Assembly: GCF_021155775.2 (NCBI RefSeq)
Contig: NC_060234.1
Span: 27,088,026 to 27,152,025 of the forward strand
DNA length: 64,000 bases
From: Neodiprion pinetum
Lineage: Eukaryota > Arthropoda > Insecta > Hymenoptera > Diprionidae
Reading direction: 5' to 3'
The first letter of the stretch is position 1, and each line of letters opens with the position of its first letter. Made by a program: the position numbers and the translations under genes. This document shows, piece by piece, positions 1 through 13,672 of this stretch. The notes beneath the pieces were generated by a model. The model did no database searches, was not told the origin of the DNA, and saw only the letters and a list, made by a program, of their open reading frames with translations.

Positions 1-3000
1 GCCGAACGCTCCGGGTAACTCGGCTCCCATCCCAACGGTTCTTGCAGATTGAGTTACAATCCAACACAAATAGAAAACTACCTCAACCTTCTTACTTTGC
101 ATTTACATTATTTCAATTTCACCCCATTGACCCCTCCCTCTCCCACCCCCACCCCACCATCGCGCTTACCTTCTACCCGACAATAATTACCAAGTACCGT
201 TGGTTCGCGTGCTTTCACCCAAGTGGCAGACGGGCTTGAGGTACGGAAAACGGTTCGGGGTACGCGGCTCGCCTTGAATAAAAGCGGCGAAACTCGGTCA
301 TTACCATTGCATTGCCTCGGAGGTGATAAGTGTCTAATAAGGCGGGCTGTGCAGACACTCGCGGATTTTATCGCGGGCATGAGATTCGCTGATTTCATTC
401 TATACCTGTTCCTTTCAATAATGAAAGTATCGGGACGGGGTCGTCGAGACGAGTTTACCAGGGTATTTTTCATCCCGACTTCTTTCGTGTCTCTTATTTC
501 TTCTTGTTCTTCCTCTCTAATTGCGTTTTTCCGTTCCACGCGACCCCGCGGGTTCGATTATAAGCTCGTGATACTTTTAACGTCACACTCTATAATACTG
601 CTGTTTTGTTATACCGGTTAAAAGAGTGAAGGATCGCGTTTGTTCCTTCAGGCAGGCAGGCTATTCGAGTTCACGCGAGAAAGAGAACGTTTGCCGCGCA
701 TGTTTAGATTCTGCTTTCAGGAAACGATTACTTGTTGCACTCAAATCCGCGTACATGCCACACGTTACCGCGAACCGCACTCTCCATTAATTATGTCTGT
801 TATCTCGGTCACGATCCACCGTCTTCTAGCCGTTATCGCGTTTAACGCAACGAATCGGTCAGATTTTGTTTTCAATGGGTAAAAGTGTGGAACTTACGTG
901 AATCGAGAATTTGGCGCACAATTGCAGCCTTTACTCGATTTCTTTCTGCAAATCTGTCAGGTCTCAAACCACTATTCAAACAGTTTCAACTTTGACATGA
1001 TCCAAAGGGATTGAAAACAAAGGATGGGTGATGATTTTTTTTAAATTTCTGTATGATTTTCGACTAAATAGAAAGTTTTTTATGCTCTAGATTGTTTTGT
1101 CGTTCCTCAACAAATCTAGATTAGAATCCTGGGAGTTTTTCTTAGCGGTTTTCGGCCGGCAGTTGGCTCCAAAAAATCCTCCCGACAAGCGGCGAGATAA
1201 TAACATCTCCCTGCAACACGTTCGTATACGCCGGCTGAATGTCCGTCGGTCGTTTTGCCGAGCATCTTCCACGGAGGATCAATCTATCAAAAACGCCTGG
1301 CTGCCGAGTGGCCCATTTTTCAGTTCGTCGCAAAATAAGGGAGGAACTCGCTCGACTCGGCGTAACCGTAGCTTCCGTTTTTTTTCCCTCATCGTTTTTC
1401 TCCGTTTCTTCCTTAGTTTTTTCCCTTTCCTTCTTTTTTTCACTTTTCAGTCGTAAAAAATGGCGGCTGGTGGATCCGTCACGTTCGTATACCTGTAGCG
1501 ATGGGTTCGTAGCTTTTGCTGTAATTTGGCGCAGCTATGTGCCGGCTAAAGGAGGTAGGTATACCGCTCCTAATGGCAGTCGTTGAGTGCTCGTACATTG
1601 TCCGCGACAAAGTCTGCGTTTTTATTAATATAACGCTATATTGTCCCGGTAACCGTTACTTTTTTCTATCCTGTTTTCTTCGATATTTTCATCAACAATT
1701 GTTTCGTGACCAAATGCAATCACTCCACGCTACGCGTCGCGCTAGTGAATTCTATCTTGTACATCAGCAATGTTTCGCTTAAGCGTAACGCGATTCCGTA
1801 ACGCAGCGGCAGCTGATTACCCGGCATTAGGAAGGAAATAATTTGTCCTCTTGTCATTACTCGGCTCATTTCCCCCTTTTTTTCAGCATTCAATTTATGG
1901 TGCAAACACGTTGTGGCTCTGAGCGCATACTCTTGTCCATTTTGTTACACGTACAGGCAGTACACTTACTTCGAAATACACGCATGACCTCCGCTCCGGC
2001 AGCGGGTTATGTCGCATTCGCGTGAATTGTTGCACGTATTACTCGCGTCATAATTTACCATATAAACGCCGTAAGCCCTATACCGGCCACCTTCCTACTC
2101 GCCCTCACCCGTTCCCTAGAATAACTCGGATGAAAATTTAATTAAACATGAAAATACAGTGACTATTTGTACGCAAGCTATCGCTGCAGAACTCGCTCGT
2201 GATCGCTTCACTGTTGCAGACTGCAGGAGAGCTCGTTGAAAGTATAAAGCAAAAATTACTCTAATGCTATTAAACTACGTTGCCATCATGCGTTGGTGCC
2301 CCACTGCAGTAACAACCACCAGCCGATGAAACGCAACGCCGTAATTCGTTTTCAAAAGTTTTCTAGATAATAAATTCACCGCATCGAAGCTGTTTTGTTC
2401 GAATCGCGAGTCCACGCTTTGTTCAAGAATAGGTTGAACGAGCAATTGTTCCGACATCACAGACCCAATGAAGTGGTAGGAACACTTCGTTTTGCGCACA
2501 GTGTATTATATCTGCTGCGGGACCGCGCGATATATTCAAAGCCGAGGACCCAGTCTCTGCAGCAACGGTAACTCTGCTGCGGTATGCATGGGAAAAATAT
2601 ATTTTCCGTCGAGATGAAAACGGAAGAAAAGAAGCCGAGCATGAGGCAGAAGTATACACGTAGCGGAAGTCACTTGGGAAATATGATAGAAACGAAGAGC
2701 TTTGTTTCAGCGTTGAAGAGACCAGAAAATGCTATGGGAAAACGGTATCGTTCTCATTATGCCGTGCTTGAAATAGATTTTCCTCGGGCTGCTTCTAGTA
2801 CCTGAAGCGGAGCTATCCCATGTTCCAAGTCCGTCGCACTGATATATTCCCCCCGCAGAGTTTCCGCGATTCTTTGCGTCCGTACAGCAAAAGGAGTCGC
2901 CTCTGAACGCTGACTTTACCTGCACGGCGGTTAGTTCGTTATCCTGGATATTGGATATTAAGGATATTAACCGGCGTCCGGTTGCTGCCTGCAAAATCGC

Positions 3001-5090
3001 TCGGTATCTGGCGCACGGAATACGTTAGCATGTTCACCCCTTTCCTCACCCTCGTCCTCGACGCTTCATCGTCGTCCCGGCGGCGTTCCGTTTCGTCGAT
3101 GGAGGAAGGCTCGTTCTACGGCCTAATGTCTTAATCTACCGAGTGATAAGAGAGAGTTTTGCCGAGGGTTGAGCCGAGTCGTTTGCCTCGGACACAGGGA
3201 TCGTTATTAACTATTAATATGCGCGGGTTTTTTCACCTCGTAAGACTAACTCACAAGTGTTTGCGCACCATTCGGTCGAAGCGAGTCACTGCAGTTAGAG
3301 ATAACGGATATTGGGACGATTAGGCGAAGTAATTAAAACTGCTATGCGGATTATGTGGACGTTTCTAAGGCATTCTTAGTTGGTACAATGCTCTTCGAGC
3401 GGCTGTGTGTAGAACTTGCTACGCTCATCAACGGGCTGCAGGTCGGTCGAGCAATTTCTACAACGGCGATATTAATTATCATAATAATGGTAGAGTAGAA
3501 TTCTCTTCGCGGATTCATTCAACGATGAATAGCCCGTGAACTCAGGTCGATTCAAATAACTTTTCGCTTCTTTTTACCCTTATTTTTTTCCTTTACTCGC
3601 TCTTTCCCTTTCAAAACTGTCGTTTTAAATGGCTACTCTTGTAATAATTTTATTGCGCACATTTCGCCGAGCCTCTGTTGGGTGATAATTTCTTGATGGT
3701 TTCATAGCCTTACCCGGTGATTACTTCTCTTTTTCCATTGTAACTAGAACTTCAATTTTCTTTCTTTTATTCTGGCTCAGAAATTTTCTGCGAACATTCA
3801 GGCGCTGATCAAAAGATTTGAGAGTGTTGGGTTCGCCGGAATTAATCAAGGGTGCAGATTCAAGTATTTTGTTTCTTCTACGACATCTCTTTTGGAAAAT
3901 GTGCTAACAATCTCGGAATCTTTAAAACAGAATCAAACAGTTGTTAGGTATTATGCAACGCTTACGGCTAACAAACTTTAGGCGAAAGAGACATAAAAGA
4001 TGCGTGAAGAGATATCAGGGCATGCACGTTTATTCATTTATTATATCTTTGAAACTTTATAAAATCATGTTATTTTCCCGGGTTTGGAAAAACAAATTTT
4101 CGACAAGGCTCGTTGGAAAAAAGGTTAAGCTGTGTAATCGATCATAAAAAAAATACAAAATTTGCGACGTAACGTAAGCGATTTTTGAGCAATTTTTATC
4201 GCTCATGTTTACTGTTCGTTGAATTTTTCATGACATAATAGGGGGCCATTTAATCATACTGAATAATGGCTGAGAATGCCTCTGAGAATTCTTAACACGT
4301 GAGATGGTCCATAAACCGTTCTGCCAATTAAGTATACGATCTTCGAGAGGTTGAAGTTCAGCGTAGTCAGGTGGAAGGAGTGTCTAAGCCCATGCATAAT
4401 ACAGGCGTACGTGTCAGAGTGAACCTGTCTACGTAACTCGGATCGCTTTGGCCAGGTCAGGAAGTTCCAGGGTTTCAAGAGGTTCAGAAGCGGCATCGCC
4501 GATAAGGCCCTGCTAGATTATCATCGTTAACGAGTATGGAAATTGACGGGTCTATTTATTCATGGCACAGGTAGCCGCCGCGAGTAGGCTATGAAGACAT
4601 CGGCCCGGCTCAGGTGCGATTTGTGAATGAATTAAAGGAAATTGCACCGATGAGGTAATCGCAGACTGGCAGGAAGGGCGGCAGTGTCACGGAGAGTCTC
4701 TGCAAATCACTAAAACGTCGTGACTCGATGGGTCGGGGATGAGCTTTCGGCTGCTGCTGCTGATGATGCTGGTCTGCCATCCTCGCGACACACTAACAAA
4801 TGGCTGGGTCCTATATCGGCGTGGCTAAATCACCGGTTGCACGATTGAACGCTCGGCGTTAGGCTGACGTTAACAATTGACAGCTCGACGCGATCGATCA
4901 GCCCCTTTCACCCCCAGGAGACGTCGTATGTCCGGATGACGTAAGCGAGCGCGAAGACTGGAATGCATGACCGCGGCATGATACGGTGAGCGGAATCGAT
5001 GATCCGATTCGCTGACGAAAAAGTCACGGTGATACTTTTATGCCCAAGTCGTTCCCCGTCTGTTATAGCTGAATTGGGTTCGAGGGGGTC
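1..5090. other. Non-coding stretch, no gene seen
   Basis: All ORFs here are short and unlike any family I know. A long plus-strand pyrimidine tract at about 1376-1450 ends in TTTTCAG and is followed by AAAAATGGCGG, so it looks like a 3' splice site. The ORF from ATG 1460 closes after 12 codons. No repeats of note. Confidence 0.5.
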
Positions 5091-5900
5091 CCACGATTTT
5101 CAAGTTAGCGATTGAGAGCGGCAGTAGGACCGGGCGAACGACACAAACACCTCCTTTCACCGACGCGAAGGGCGGAGGTGATGGTGCGGGGGTGGCGGCG
5201 TCGGCTGCGGGGCCGGAGGTGGGGGTGGGGCTGGGGAGTCGTTCTCGCTTGGGAATGAGAGGATGCACGAGAGACTGCTCCAGACCGTGGAGGAGAGTGG
5301 CGAGGGGGAGACGCGGGGGAGGTGCTGCCTTGGGGTTCATTATTCAGGGCTATTGATTTCCATCCGACTCCTACCACGCCACTAGCACCGGCACCAGCAA
5401 CCGGAGAGAGATTGACGGCGGCGAGGTCTCTCCCCGCTTCCTCTCTTCTTCCCCCTTTCGTCATCCACCGCATCAACCCGCATACCACTGGACCCCGGGG
5501 TACGCGCACTTATCCGGGGCATGCATGTACCTACCCGTGTTTACAACCACGCGATTTCAGGCCGTGGTCGTCGCACCCATCCGCACATTCCATCCCTCCG
5601 ATCGGGGGGAGCTGGAGGAAATGCAGCCGAGGTCGAAGAGGATTTCTCGACGCAAGAAAAGCCTCGGGGATGAAGATTAGCCGGCTCTGAGGGGGCGAAG
5701 ATTTGACCGTGGAAAACACGCTTCACCTTGCTTCGGCTCGATAATTCCAAACGAGCCGAAATGCGCCACACGACGCGTTGTTCGACGGGACGAAATTCAA
5801 TTTCGTCAGGGAAACGACGGGAGGGAAAAAGGCAAAGGGAGAGGGATGAGGGGTCCGAAAGGGACGATGGAAGCCTCGAGTCGAGGAAGACGGAGGCCGC
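5091..5900. other. GC-rich block upstream of the first promoter-like zone
   Basis: This stretch is clearly richer in G and C than its surroundings and keeps many CpG. It has a G-rich run at about 5160-5320 and then a C-rich stretch. Several overlapping ORFs exist on both strands, all of low complexity (Pro, Arg, Ser rich), as expected of GC-rich non-coding DNA. It may be the distal part of the promoter region ending near 6390. Confidence 0.35.
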
Positions 5901-6373
5901 GGCTGACAAATTCGCAACTTTGGAATACCCGCACTGTCAAATAAATGCGGTTTTCACTTCGACAACTGCAATGTGGCGTCAGTATAACACTATCTGATGT
6001 TGAATTTCGGTATCGACTACTAAACTTAGTCTGTCGTCGTCTGATTTTGGTCAATTTTGACAGGACACGCGTTCATACGTACACTGCACCCCGAGATTCG
6101 AAGAGCGTGGGTCCATCCGATCCGGTTCAACAGCAGAAAAGGACAAGGGTGTCTGCGAATAAAAGGGATTTTCTGGACTCGGCATGTGCCGGTAAGAGGA
6201 AAGGGCCCTCCATCCAAGGTGTTGTACGCAGACCGTTAATATGGGAGTGTAAGTACTATCCTAGGTCTGTAGGTACCGCGCGCGGACGACGGTTCAGCGG
6301 TTCGTTGGTTCCGAGGGCGCGTATCGAAGTGAGGACGATAAGCGCCGGCGCGAACAGCCGCGTGGTGGGCTCG

Positions 6374-6396
6374 TGACGTCAGCTATCCTCAGTGTG
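6374..6396 (+). promoter_or_regulatory. CRE palindrome and Inr-like site, candidate internal CELF promoter
   Basis: TGACGTCA, the full CREB/ATF site, is at 6374-6381. Eight bases later TCAGTG (6389-6394) fits the insect initiator, with a possible start at A6391. No TATA box is seen. The surrounding 6260-6400 is GC-rich with many CpG. The ATG-free leader that follows supports a real start site here. Confidence 0.45.
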
Positions 6397-6892
6397 CGGA
6401 GAACGACCGCAGTGTTCACCAATCTCCGTGTCGTCCGACCTTGCAGTTGTTCTTAGGCGTTCTCGGGTGTTTTTCGAACCTGGGGGAGTTCGCCCTTCCG
6501 GTAAATAACTATCCCAATCAACGGCCAATCGGCGTGTGAGCAAGACTGACGGAGGAATTGAGAGGATCAAATTCGAGTATAATCAACCGCAGCTGTAGGG
6601 GGTGATTGTGTTTTAGCGAGAACGAGAAACTTCACCAGTGAGAAGCCACGCGGTCGACAGACCTGAATCGGTTTCGGACTCGCACCGACCCTTGATACCA
6701 AGGTTATCGTTATAAGTGGCCGAGCGACGATATCACCAAGAAGCGAGGACAATTTTTTCTCACGGTACCTCTCTGATCTCTGCTCGGAGGATCGACGCTG
6801 AATACCTGCAAAAGCGAAAGCTCAGACTGCGAGAAGCATACCGATTGAGTTGTACCGGTTTCGTTGACGCACAATGGAGAGATTAACGCCAG
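6391..6892 (+). other. Candidate alternative first exon (5'UTR plus 19 coding bases)
   Basis: From 6244 to 6873 there is no ATG, although about ten would be expected by chance over 630 nt. That is typical of a selected 5' leader. The first ATG (6874) is in ACAATGG context, with A at -3 and G at +4. The ORF reads MERLTP and reaches CCAG|GTATCA after 19 nt, giving a phase-1 donor at 6892/6893. After it the DNA turns AT-rich like an intron. Joining to the 83-bp exon would read MERLTPGCAFLTY in frame. The product would have RNP1 but no RNP2 of RRM1, leaving RRM2 and RRM3 as the working domains. The exon limits and the target exon are inference. Confidence 0.4.
6874..6892 (+). CDS. Candidate six-residue alternative N-terminus of the CELF protein
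   Basis: The ATG is the first in a long ATG-free leader and has an optimal start context. Six codons (MERLTP) plus one base precede the donor, matching the phase-1 acceptor at 49474. If unspliced, the frame stops after 22 codons, so it could instead be a short uORF. Phase agreement alone has a one-in-three chance. Confidence 0.35.
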
Positions 6893-7516
6893 GTATCAAG
6901 TTGACAGCGGAATTGTTAGTGTGTAAAAAGTATAAGTTGTAGTTGCCTTAAAAAAATAACAAAATTGAAAAGCAAACACCGTATACACAGTTAGCATTAA
7001 ATAGAAGCAGTACGAAACTTTTCTTCTAAAAAAAATCTCGACGGGTTCAATTTTGTACGAAAATAATTATTCGAGTATAACGGTGTACGACGTGAGCGAG
7101 GAGTTGTTAAACGTTAATAATTTCTTATCTTCGAAGTTGTAAACGACGGGTGATGGTTGTCGAAAGTTGGTTTAAAATTTGGTAATAAGAAATTTTGAAA
7201 TAAAGTGGTAACCTTACGTGTAATTAATAACGTGATACCTGCGTGCCAAGTAATTAGGATTATAAATTATACGAGCGTCGACACAGACGCCTAACTGTAA
7301 AGAAACAAAAAAATATGAGAATAGTAGAGTCTCGACGACGACCCAATAATATCGTCAGAAAGTGAGAGTGAGATTAGCGTCCGTCCACCGATAGAGCTCC
7401 AAAGGAATTCTTCGAGGGTTCGAAAGATCCGCAGACACGCGGACTAACTCAGGCAGCGTGGAGCGCTCAGGGAGTGCGTGGCCGCGCGCCGCGGAACTTT
7501 GCTTCTATCAGCCAGG
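6893..7516 (+). other. Possible longer form of the leader exon, or start of the intron
   Basis: This AT-rich, purine-rich stretch becomes GC-richer again at about 7370-7510 and ends in ATCAGCCAG|GTTTGC, a second possible donor. If that donor is used instead of 6893, the 22-codon ORF at 6874 becomes a uORF in an untranslated exon. Several further ATGs occur here, so it looks less like a leader than 6391-6892. Confidence 0.2.
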
Positions 7517-10500
7517 TTTGCCCCTACCTTTCATCATCTACCGTTTACCATTACCATCGACCATTAACGATCCCATGCCCGACCTCCGGCGCTGCCTGCC
7601 TCAAATTATATTTCGAGCCAGTCGATGGTATAGCTAGAGTCCCAGAGGATGTTGCTTGGTACGGTTAAATTGGGCTGGTGCGATGAACGGATACGAAACT
7701 TACACCGGCCTAAACTTCTTCCAAATATCTTCACTCCTGAATAATTCCGTTTTCATTTGCGGTTCGCGGCGAGTGCGGAGTTTCCCCGGATCGACCATGT
7801 ACCTTGCTGCCACGTTACTTTCAAATATGTGGGTTACAAGTGCCAAGGTGAAAGTGTTCGCCGAGAGCTGCGTGAGCCACCCTCACTCCTCCCTCCCTCC
7901 GACACTTTAAAGCTTACTTACAAATCGCACTGCGTATATTATACGTGCGTGTATACACTCTGGTTTGTTAGTAGATTTCCGCGCGTACCCACAGGCGTCC
8001 GCTTTTTGCACCGAAGCGTTGCCACCAATTTCATTCAGGTTGGTTTTCAGCCCGCGCGCAGATCTTCCATCGTCACGCACACGTCGTTCGAGACGAGGGC
8101 CTCGCGAGGAAACTTTACGTATACGTAGTTTCACGTCGTTCCATCTAAATGCTCGGCGAGGTCGAAGTTTCGTAATTGCCAGAGGGGACGAGTTTTTACG
8201 GGAATTGAAACGCTTAAGGTCCTGCGGCATTCGACCGAGAGAAGGAGGATCGCCGCTCCGCGCCAGAACGAGGGTGCCGGAGGATCATTCTCCGGAGTGA
8301 CTCGAGGTTTGCTTTTGGCAGACCTTCTAAGAGTTGTGTTTCTCCGTATTTGTAATCGAAGCAGGGAGCAGCCTGACCCGAATCCTCAAGCACGTTGTCG
8401 GCCCGACACGGCACGTATAGTGACCGCCCCACCGACGCAACGCCAGGCGGTGCCAGGACCATCCCCGAGTTTTCGTCCTTTCCATCCTTTCATTCACCCT
8501 CGATTGACGCGTCGCACCGTTGTTCTTTCGGCATTGTACCTTTCCTAAGCTCCTCATCGACCAGCTTGCGGTGATAATTCCTACCGCGGGAAATCGGAAG
8601 ACAAAAGGAACGGAAGCTTGATAAGTCGTTACAGTCCTTACAACGACCTGCGAGCTGGTCGATCACGCGCATACGCATCGTGGTTATGTATGGCAAAACG
8701 ATTAGCGGACGGTTGAATTGGCTTGAAAGAAATTTATGCCAAAAGTTGGATAGCGAAGATCGTACCGTTCGATATCGGCCGCACGCTGATTCCGGACCGT
8801 CGGACCGGGGGAGGCGGCCGCTCGACTCACCGGGGAATAAAACCTGATTTAGGACTGCGGTCCTGGAATTCTCCGGGGGACCGGCCACTGCACACTCTCG
8901 TTTGCCGTCGTGGCGTCCGAGCCAAGCCATCCTCTTCCTCCCACTGTCCAGGTCCCCCGACGCCAACAAGTGCGACTCTTTACCAACAGCGTGTTGGAAA
9001 TGCGAGTAGAATACTAATGCCAAAGGCGGCATGACACCGATGCTTGTAGCCGACGGTTAACCGTGTTCCTATTCGTTTTCGGTACCAGCAATCGTCCCAC
9101 TAACGCAACCCTTACATGTCGTCGGAAAACTTCTTTGGGCCACCGTTGCGTAATTGAATTATTCTTTTTTCTTTCTCTGAAAAGTACCGCACGTCTCGTA
9201 TTAAAGCGATGTGTCTACGGTGGAATGACAGATATGACTTTTGCTATCAACTTTCATATGCTTTTTACGAGTTACGTTGAAAGATTTTTCTTTTCGACGA
9301 ACTTGAACATTACGAATTTATAATGCGTGTAATGTAACAAATATTCTTTAGCCACGATTCTGACAGACTTTCGAAATGGTGAAATTTTAACGAAGTAGAT
9401 CTTTCTATGACGCGTCGCGTATTTCCAACAAGTGCCCAAGATCTGCTGGCTCCGTTGCCGTTGACACTATCTCAAACATTGCGCGATGAAATGTATGCAA
9501 CGATTTGCTATCGCCACGCCCATAAACGTAGATCATGGCCAACAATGGTCCACCGGTAAGCGTATTGAGATTTTATACTTCAATTGCTGACTAGCTGCTC
9601 GCGGAAAAGCGTTACTCAAACAGCAACAGTCACGGAGCTGGAAGCATGGAAGTAGACAAAAAATAAAAAGCGTCGAAGAGGGACGCGCAGATATACACGG
9701 ATACGTGAAGTCCTGTGCTTGGCATCGAGTCGTGGTCCACTTATCATGCATATACCAGTTTTGTACTTGATACGAAACCACTGCATCCCAGATGGAACGG
9801 TACGGATATTCGTGAAGAGAACGAGCACGAGGAGAGTGCTTGTGCACATCTACAGAATACGTAGATGCGTATACAACAAAGGGAAGAGGAGAGGCTGGGA
9901 AGTGATGACAATGGAAAATAAACGTAGCGATGATGCTACGAGTTTGAAACAATTAACATAACAAAGCGAGGGGTTGAGGAAGTAAGAGAAAGCGAAGTAC
10001 AGTGGGAAGCTGCACGCGATACGGGGAAGGGAAGGGACGCCGGCAGCCAAGAGAACGATGAAGGGTACGTCGCTGAGAGAACTAGAGATGCGGATAACGG
10101 GGTTGGATTAGAGGGAGAAGCCCGCTCCTCGAGAGATCTTGGCATCGCTTCTACGTTGCAACGGCCTATTCTTCCGACTTGCGGGATTTCTAAACATTTT
10201 GTCTCGCTACGTCATAAGTCATACAGAAAAATCATAAAATCGTCGAAAGTTTCGACGGTACATACATATGCGACAAATCGCCATTCCATTGCTTGCTTTA
10301 CCCCACCCCGATCCCTTCCCTCATCCCGCTTCGCATCCCGCCTCGTTACCCTTTCCACCCTTTTCACTTGCGCTGCCTTTTTTAATCTCCGGACCGCCCG
10401 AGGGCGAGCTTCAACTACCGCAAGTACCTGTACCTACTGCAGAAATTTTCAAAAAATACTTCCACTCAGCGTTCAAACGGTCTCTGTAAGAGGATCGCAT

Positions 10501-13500
10501 TCATTCGTAAATAGACAGTTTCCGCGGTTTTATCTCCGGGTGAAATTACGTTCTTTCCGATCGACTGAGCCGATCGAGTTCACCGAGAATACGTGAAGGA
10601 GAGAAAGATAGGGTCAGAGATAATGGATCGTCGTATTTCGGGGTAATTTATACACCGTCCAACATTGGCCTATCATTAGTAAAATTCGGACACGGGCAAA
10701 GGGCAAAAAGTCTAAATTAAAGGTTGAAAATGTCGAGGGTAAGAAATTTTTCGTAGGGGTAGGTTTTGAGCGCCCTTTCCGCGCACGGTCAAAGGTAACG
10801 ATTACGGTGCAGGAATTAACGCGCCCCGGGGAGTACGTGAAGAGTGATGAGGTACCGAGTTTCTGCGTAATTTCCGTTGCCAAGGCTGCACTGCACTCCG
10901 CGCGTAACGTGATTTGCGTCGTGACGCAAGGCTCTGCGCTACCGAAACAGGATTTGATTGGCGGCAGACGAATGCGCTCGTTTGAAACAGGTTTTCAAAG
11001 ACATTAGGACGATACAGCGATTTGTCGGGATTAATTGTCTCGATCGCAATGCGTAGAAACGGAGCAACCGTGTTTAATGGACATTTTCACGTTATGACAA
11101 CAGTTTTCACGCAGTGAATTATGAAACGAGAGAAAAGTTTGAAAAATATGGAATGCGCAATTGAGGCTATAACTTTTTTTTTTCCTTGCTTGTATAGTTA
11201 GAATTGGAGATTGCTCTTTCAAACTTCGTGCAGAGGTACAGGAAATATATTTCTTTTTAGCGGTAACTGCCATGAAGTTCGATGCACATCTTTTCTCTAG
11301 TTCAAGCAGAAAACTTTGTTGCCAGTACTTTCGATGTACCTTAATATTTTCTAGTCTATTGGAGACATTTCTCACAACGGTGGTATTACGTTTTTAAAAT
11401 CAAGCAGGAAACTCCCCCGATTCAAGTGCTCAATCCACGTTCAAATCTCAGCCCGCGGTTTCGAAGCTACGTAGGTGCGCGCGATATACGCATTGAATAA
11501 AGTAGCCAATTTGTGTGCGCTGCACCGTGAAAGTATTTTCCTACCACGTTTGCTTTTTAAACTTTTACAATACATCACTTGCCTTGAAACTCGGGGCTAT
11601 ATCCAACTCTATCCATTTATGAACGCGTCAAATTGTTTATCCACTCGTTTATTCATCCACTGTTCTTTTACCGGGTACAAAAATCCCGTAATGAATGAAC
11701 GGGAGTTTGCCTTTTAATCGTTACCACGTATTCAAAATAAAATGTACGTATCGTGCTAGTTGCGGTAGAACGGTATCTCATTGCGTAATCTAATATCTTC
11801 CGTCCATCGGATACGACATTTATTTGTCTCATGAGATGTAGAAATCGAACTATGATCATTGCGATATATCGTGCCGAGTGGTTAATTACTGTACAAGAAC
11901 TCTGGACAAGCTGTGCTTATACCCGTGACTATGCGATCAATAATTCCTTGAAATTTCAACTAATTGCGAAGGTCGCTTCTCTGGCTGATTCGCAGACTGT
12001 GAGAGACGTCACGTTTTCTTTTAACCCTAAGTTGAGACTTACAGTTTTTTTTATATTCTCGATGTCTTATCTGGTTCATTTGTTGAAAATTTAAAAAACT
12101 CCTTCGGCGAGATACGTACTTGAGATAAACTATTTACACACTACTTCTTTCTATCTTTCGTTCACGTATATACGAATATAGTAATAACGTGATAGAGGAG
12201 GGTGAAAAATCAATCGGGCCATGAATACCTTATCGAGGCACCGTCTGAATTTTTTAGAAACAGCCATCTTTCGGGATAAGACGAACCGCGGGTGTTGTAT
12301 CTTTTTGAAAACTGTTTCTACAGTTTTCAGATTTTTGCTGCTTCATTTATGTGTGTCGTTATACAGTAGCTGATGACCTCAGATTATCAAGAATATCTTC
12401 CGTTGTCGAGAAAAAGCAGTGATAAAGCTTCGTGATGAAGGTATCAGTCACACGACCGAAAAAATGGTGGGTAAATAATTGCAGCTAGCATTCCGAGTTG
12501 GAGGTTCAAAGTTGGCTGGAGCTTGCGTGTTCAGGCAGCCACTTTCATTGCCAACACGCCGCAAAAATTAACAGTTAAACAATGGAATCCCGTTATATAG
12601 CCATTACTCGCAAGCCGAGGTAGAAATAATTAGGAAGTGAGGCCCTGCGCCTCACTTTTTCAACCCCTTCACCCCCCACTTCACCCTTGCCCTCGTCCCA
12701 GACCCAGTGAACATGAAAGGAACGGTTGTGCTTTCCCAGCACTCCATATACTCATACTTCCTCACACTTTGCGCATGGTAACACGGAGGAAGGCTTTCCA
12801 CTGTTACGGCCAGCCTCTGCTAGTTGCTAGATGCTGCTAGTTTCGCGCTGGTTCTACCAGTGGATACATACACTGTCAGAGACTGACTCTTTATGGTCTT
12901 CTAATTAGAACCACTTTGTCGAGTGAGGACGGTAAAGCGGGAGAGGATAGGAAAGGTTAGAGAAGAAATGTTTCAAAAAGTTTTTTAACTCGTTTGTACG
13001 GGTATATTCACTTAGACCCGTCAAACACTCGTGAAACGGAACCAACTGCAGGAGTCTCTATGTTCATTGTTTCATTTGAAACCATACTAAATCATCTTGT
13101 GTTCGCTATTGTGGCTGTATTTTCAGTTTTGAATTCGCGAATGTGGGTTTGATAGCGTGATAAGTAGTTTTTTGCGACTCGTAGAGTTTCAACGAACTAT
13201 TTCCTAATGCATCACTTCGCAGTTGGTATTAATGTTAAGTGAAATCTGGTTACGGGTGTTAGGACTGGTAAGAGATTTGTGTACAGTAACTTTTCACCGT
13301 TTTAACAGAAAAAAATCCTCTCTATACTGATTAGAAATGAATTTGCTCCACTGAAAATATCATTTATCGTAAGCACCACGGCCAGCTATGGAAACCATAG
13401 TTTTATCGGTGTTTGAGTACACGTCCCGTGCAAGGAGAGAAGGTGGGGTGAAAATCAATAATCACCACTGACAGTTGACAGATGTGCCCATTAGTATCCA

Positions 13501-13657
13501 CCGTCGCGATACGAGGACCAAATTTTTGTTTGGCTTAACTCGAAATAATACGCGGACAGCTTGGTCCTCGTGTTTGGCTAATCAGCGGCTGATTACACGT
13601 GTACCACGCCACTATGATGGCGGGGCGGAAAGGGTAGCAGACGATGCGTAGGGACCA
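7517..13657. other. Non-coding stretch, no gene seen
   Basis: GC-richer patches are at about 8080-8500 and 8780-8960. At 9640-10140 the plus strand is strikingly purine-rich (G and A). The minus-strand ORFs through it are Ser/Leu/Phe-rich, as expected from pyrimidine runs. I recognise no protein and see no structured repeat. Confidence 0.4.
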
Positions 13658-13672
13658 GGGGGGGGGGGGGGG
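13658..13672. repeat. Poly-G run, 15 G
   Basis: Fifteen consecutive G on the plus strand. It is one of five long G homopolymers in the window. Confidence 0.95.

Noticed and set aside
5945..6376. 143-codon ATG-started plus-strand ORF
   Set aside because: It ends at the CRE/Inr promoter zone, has no recognisable domain, and has no sign of being transcribed separately.
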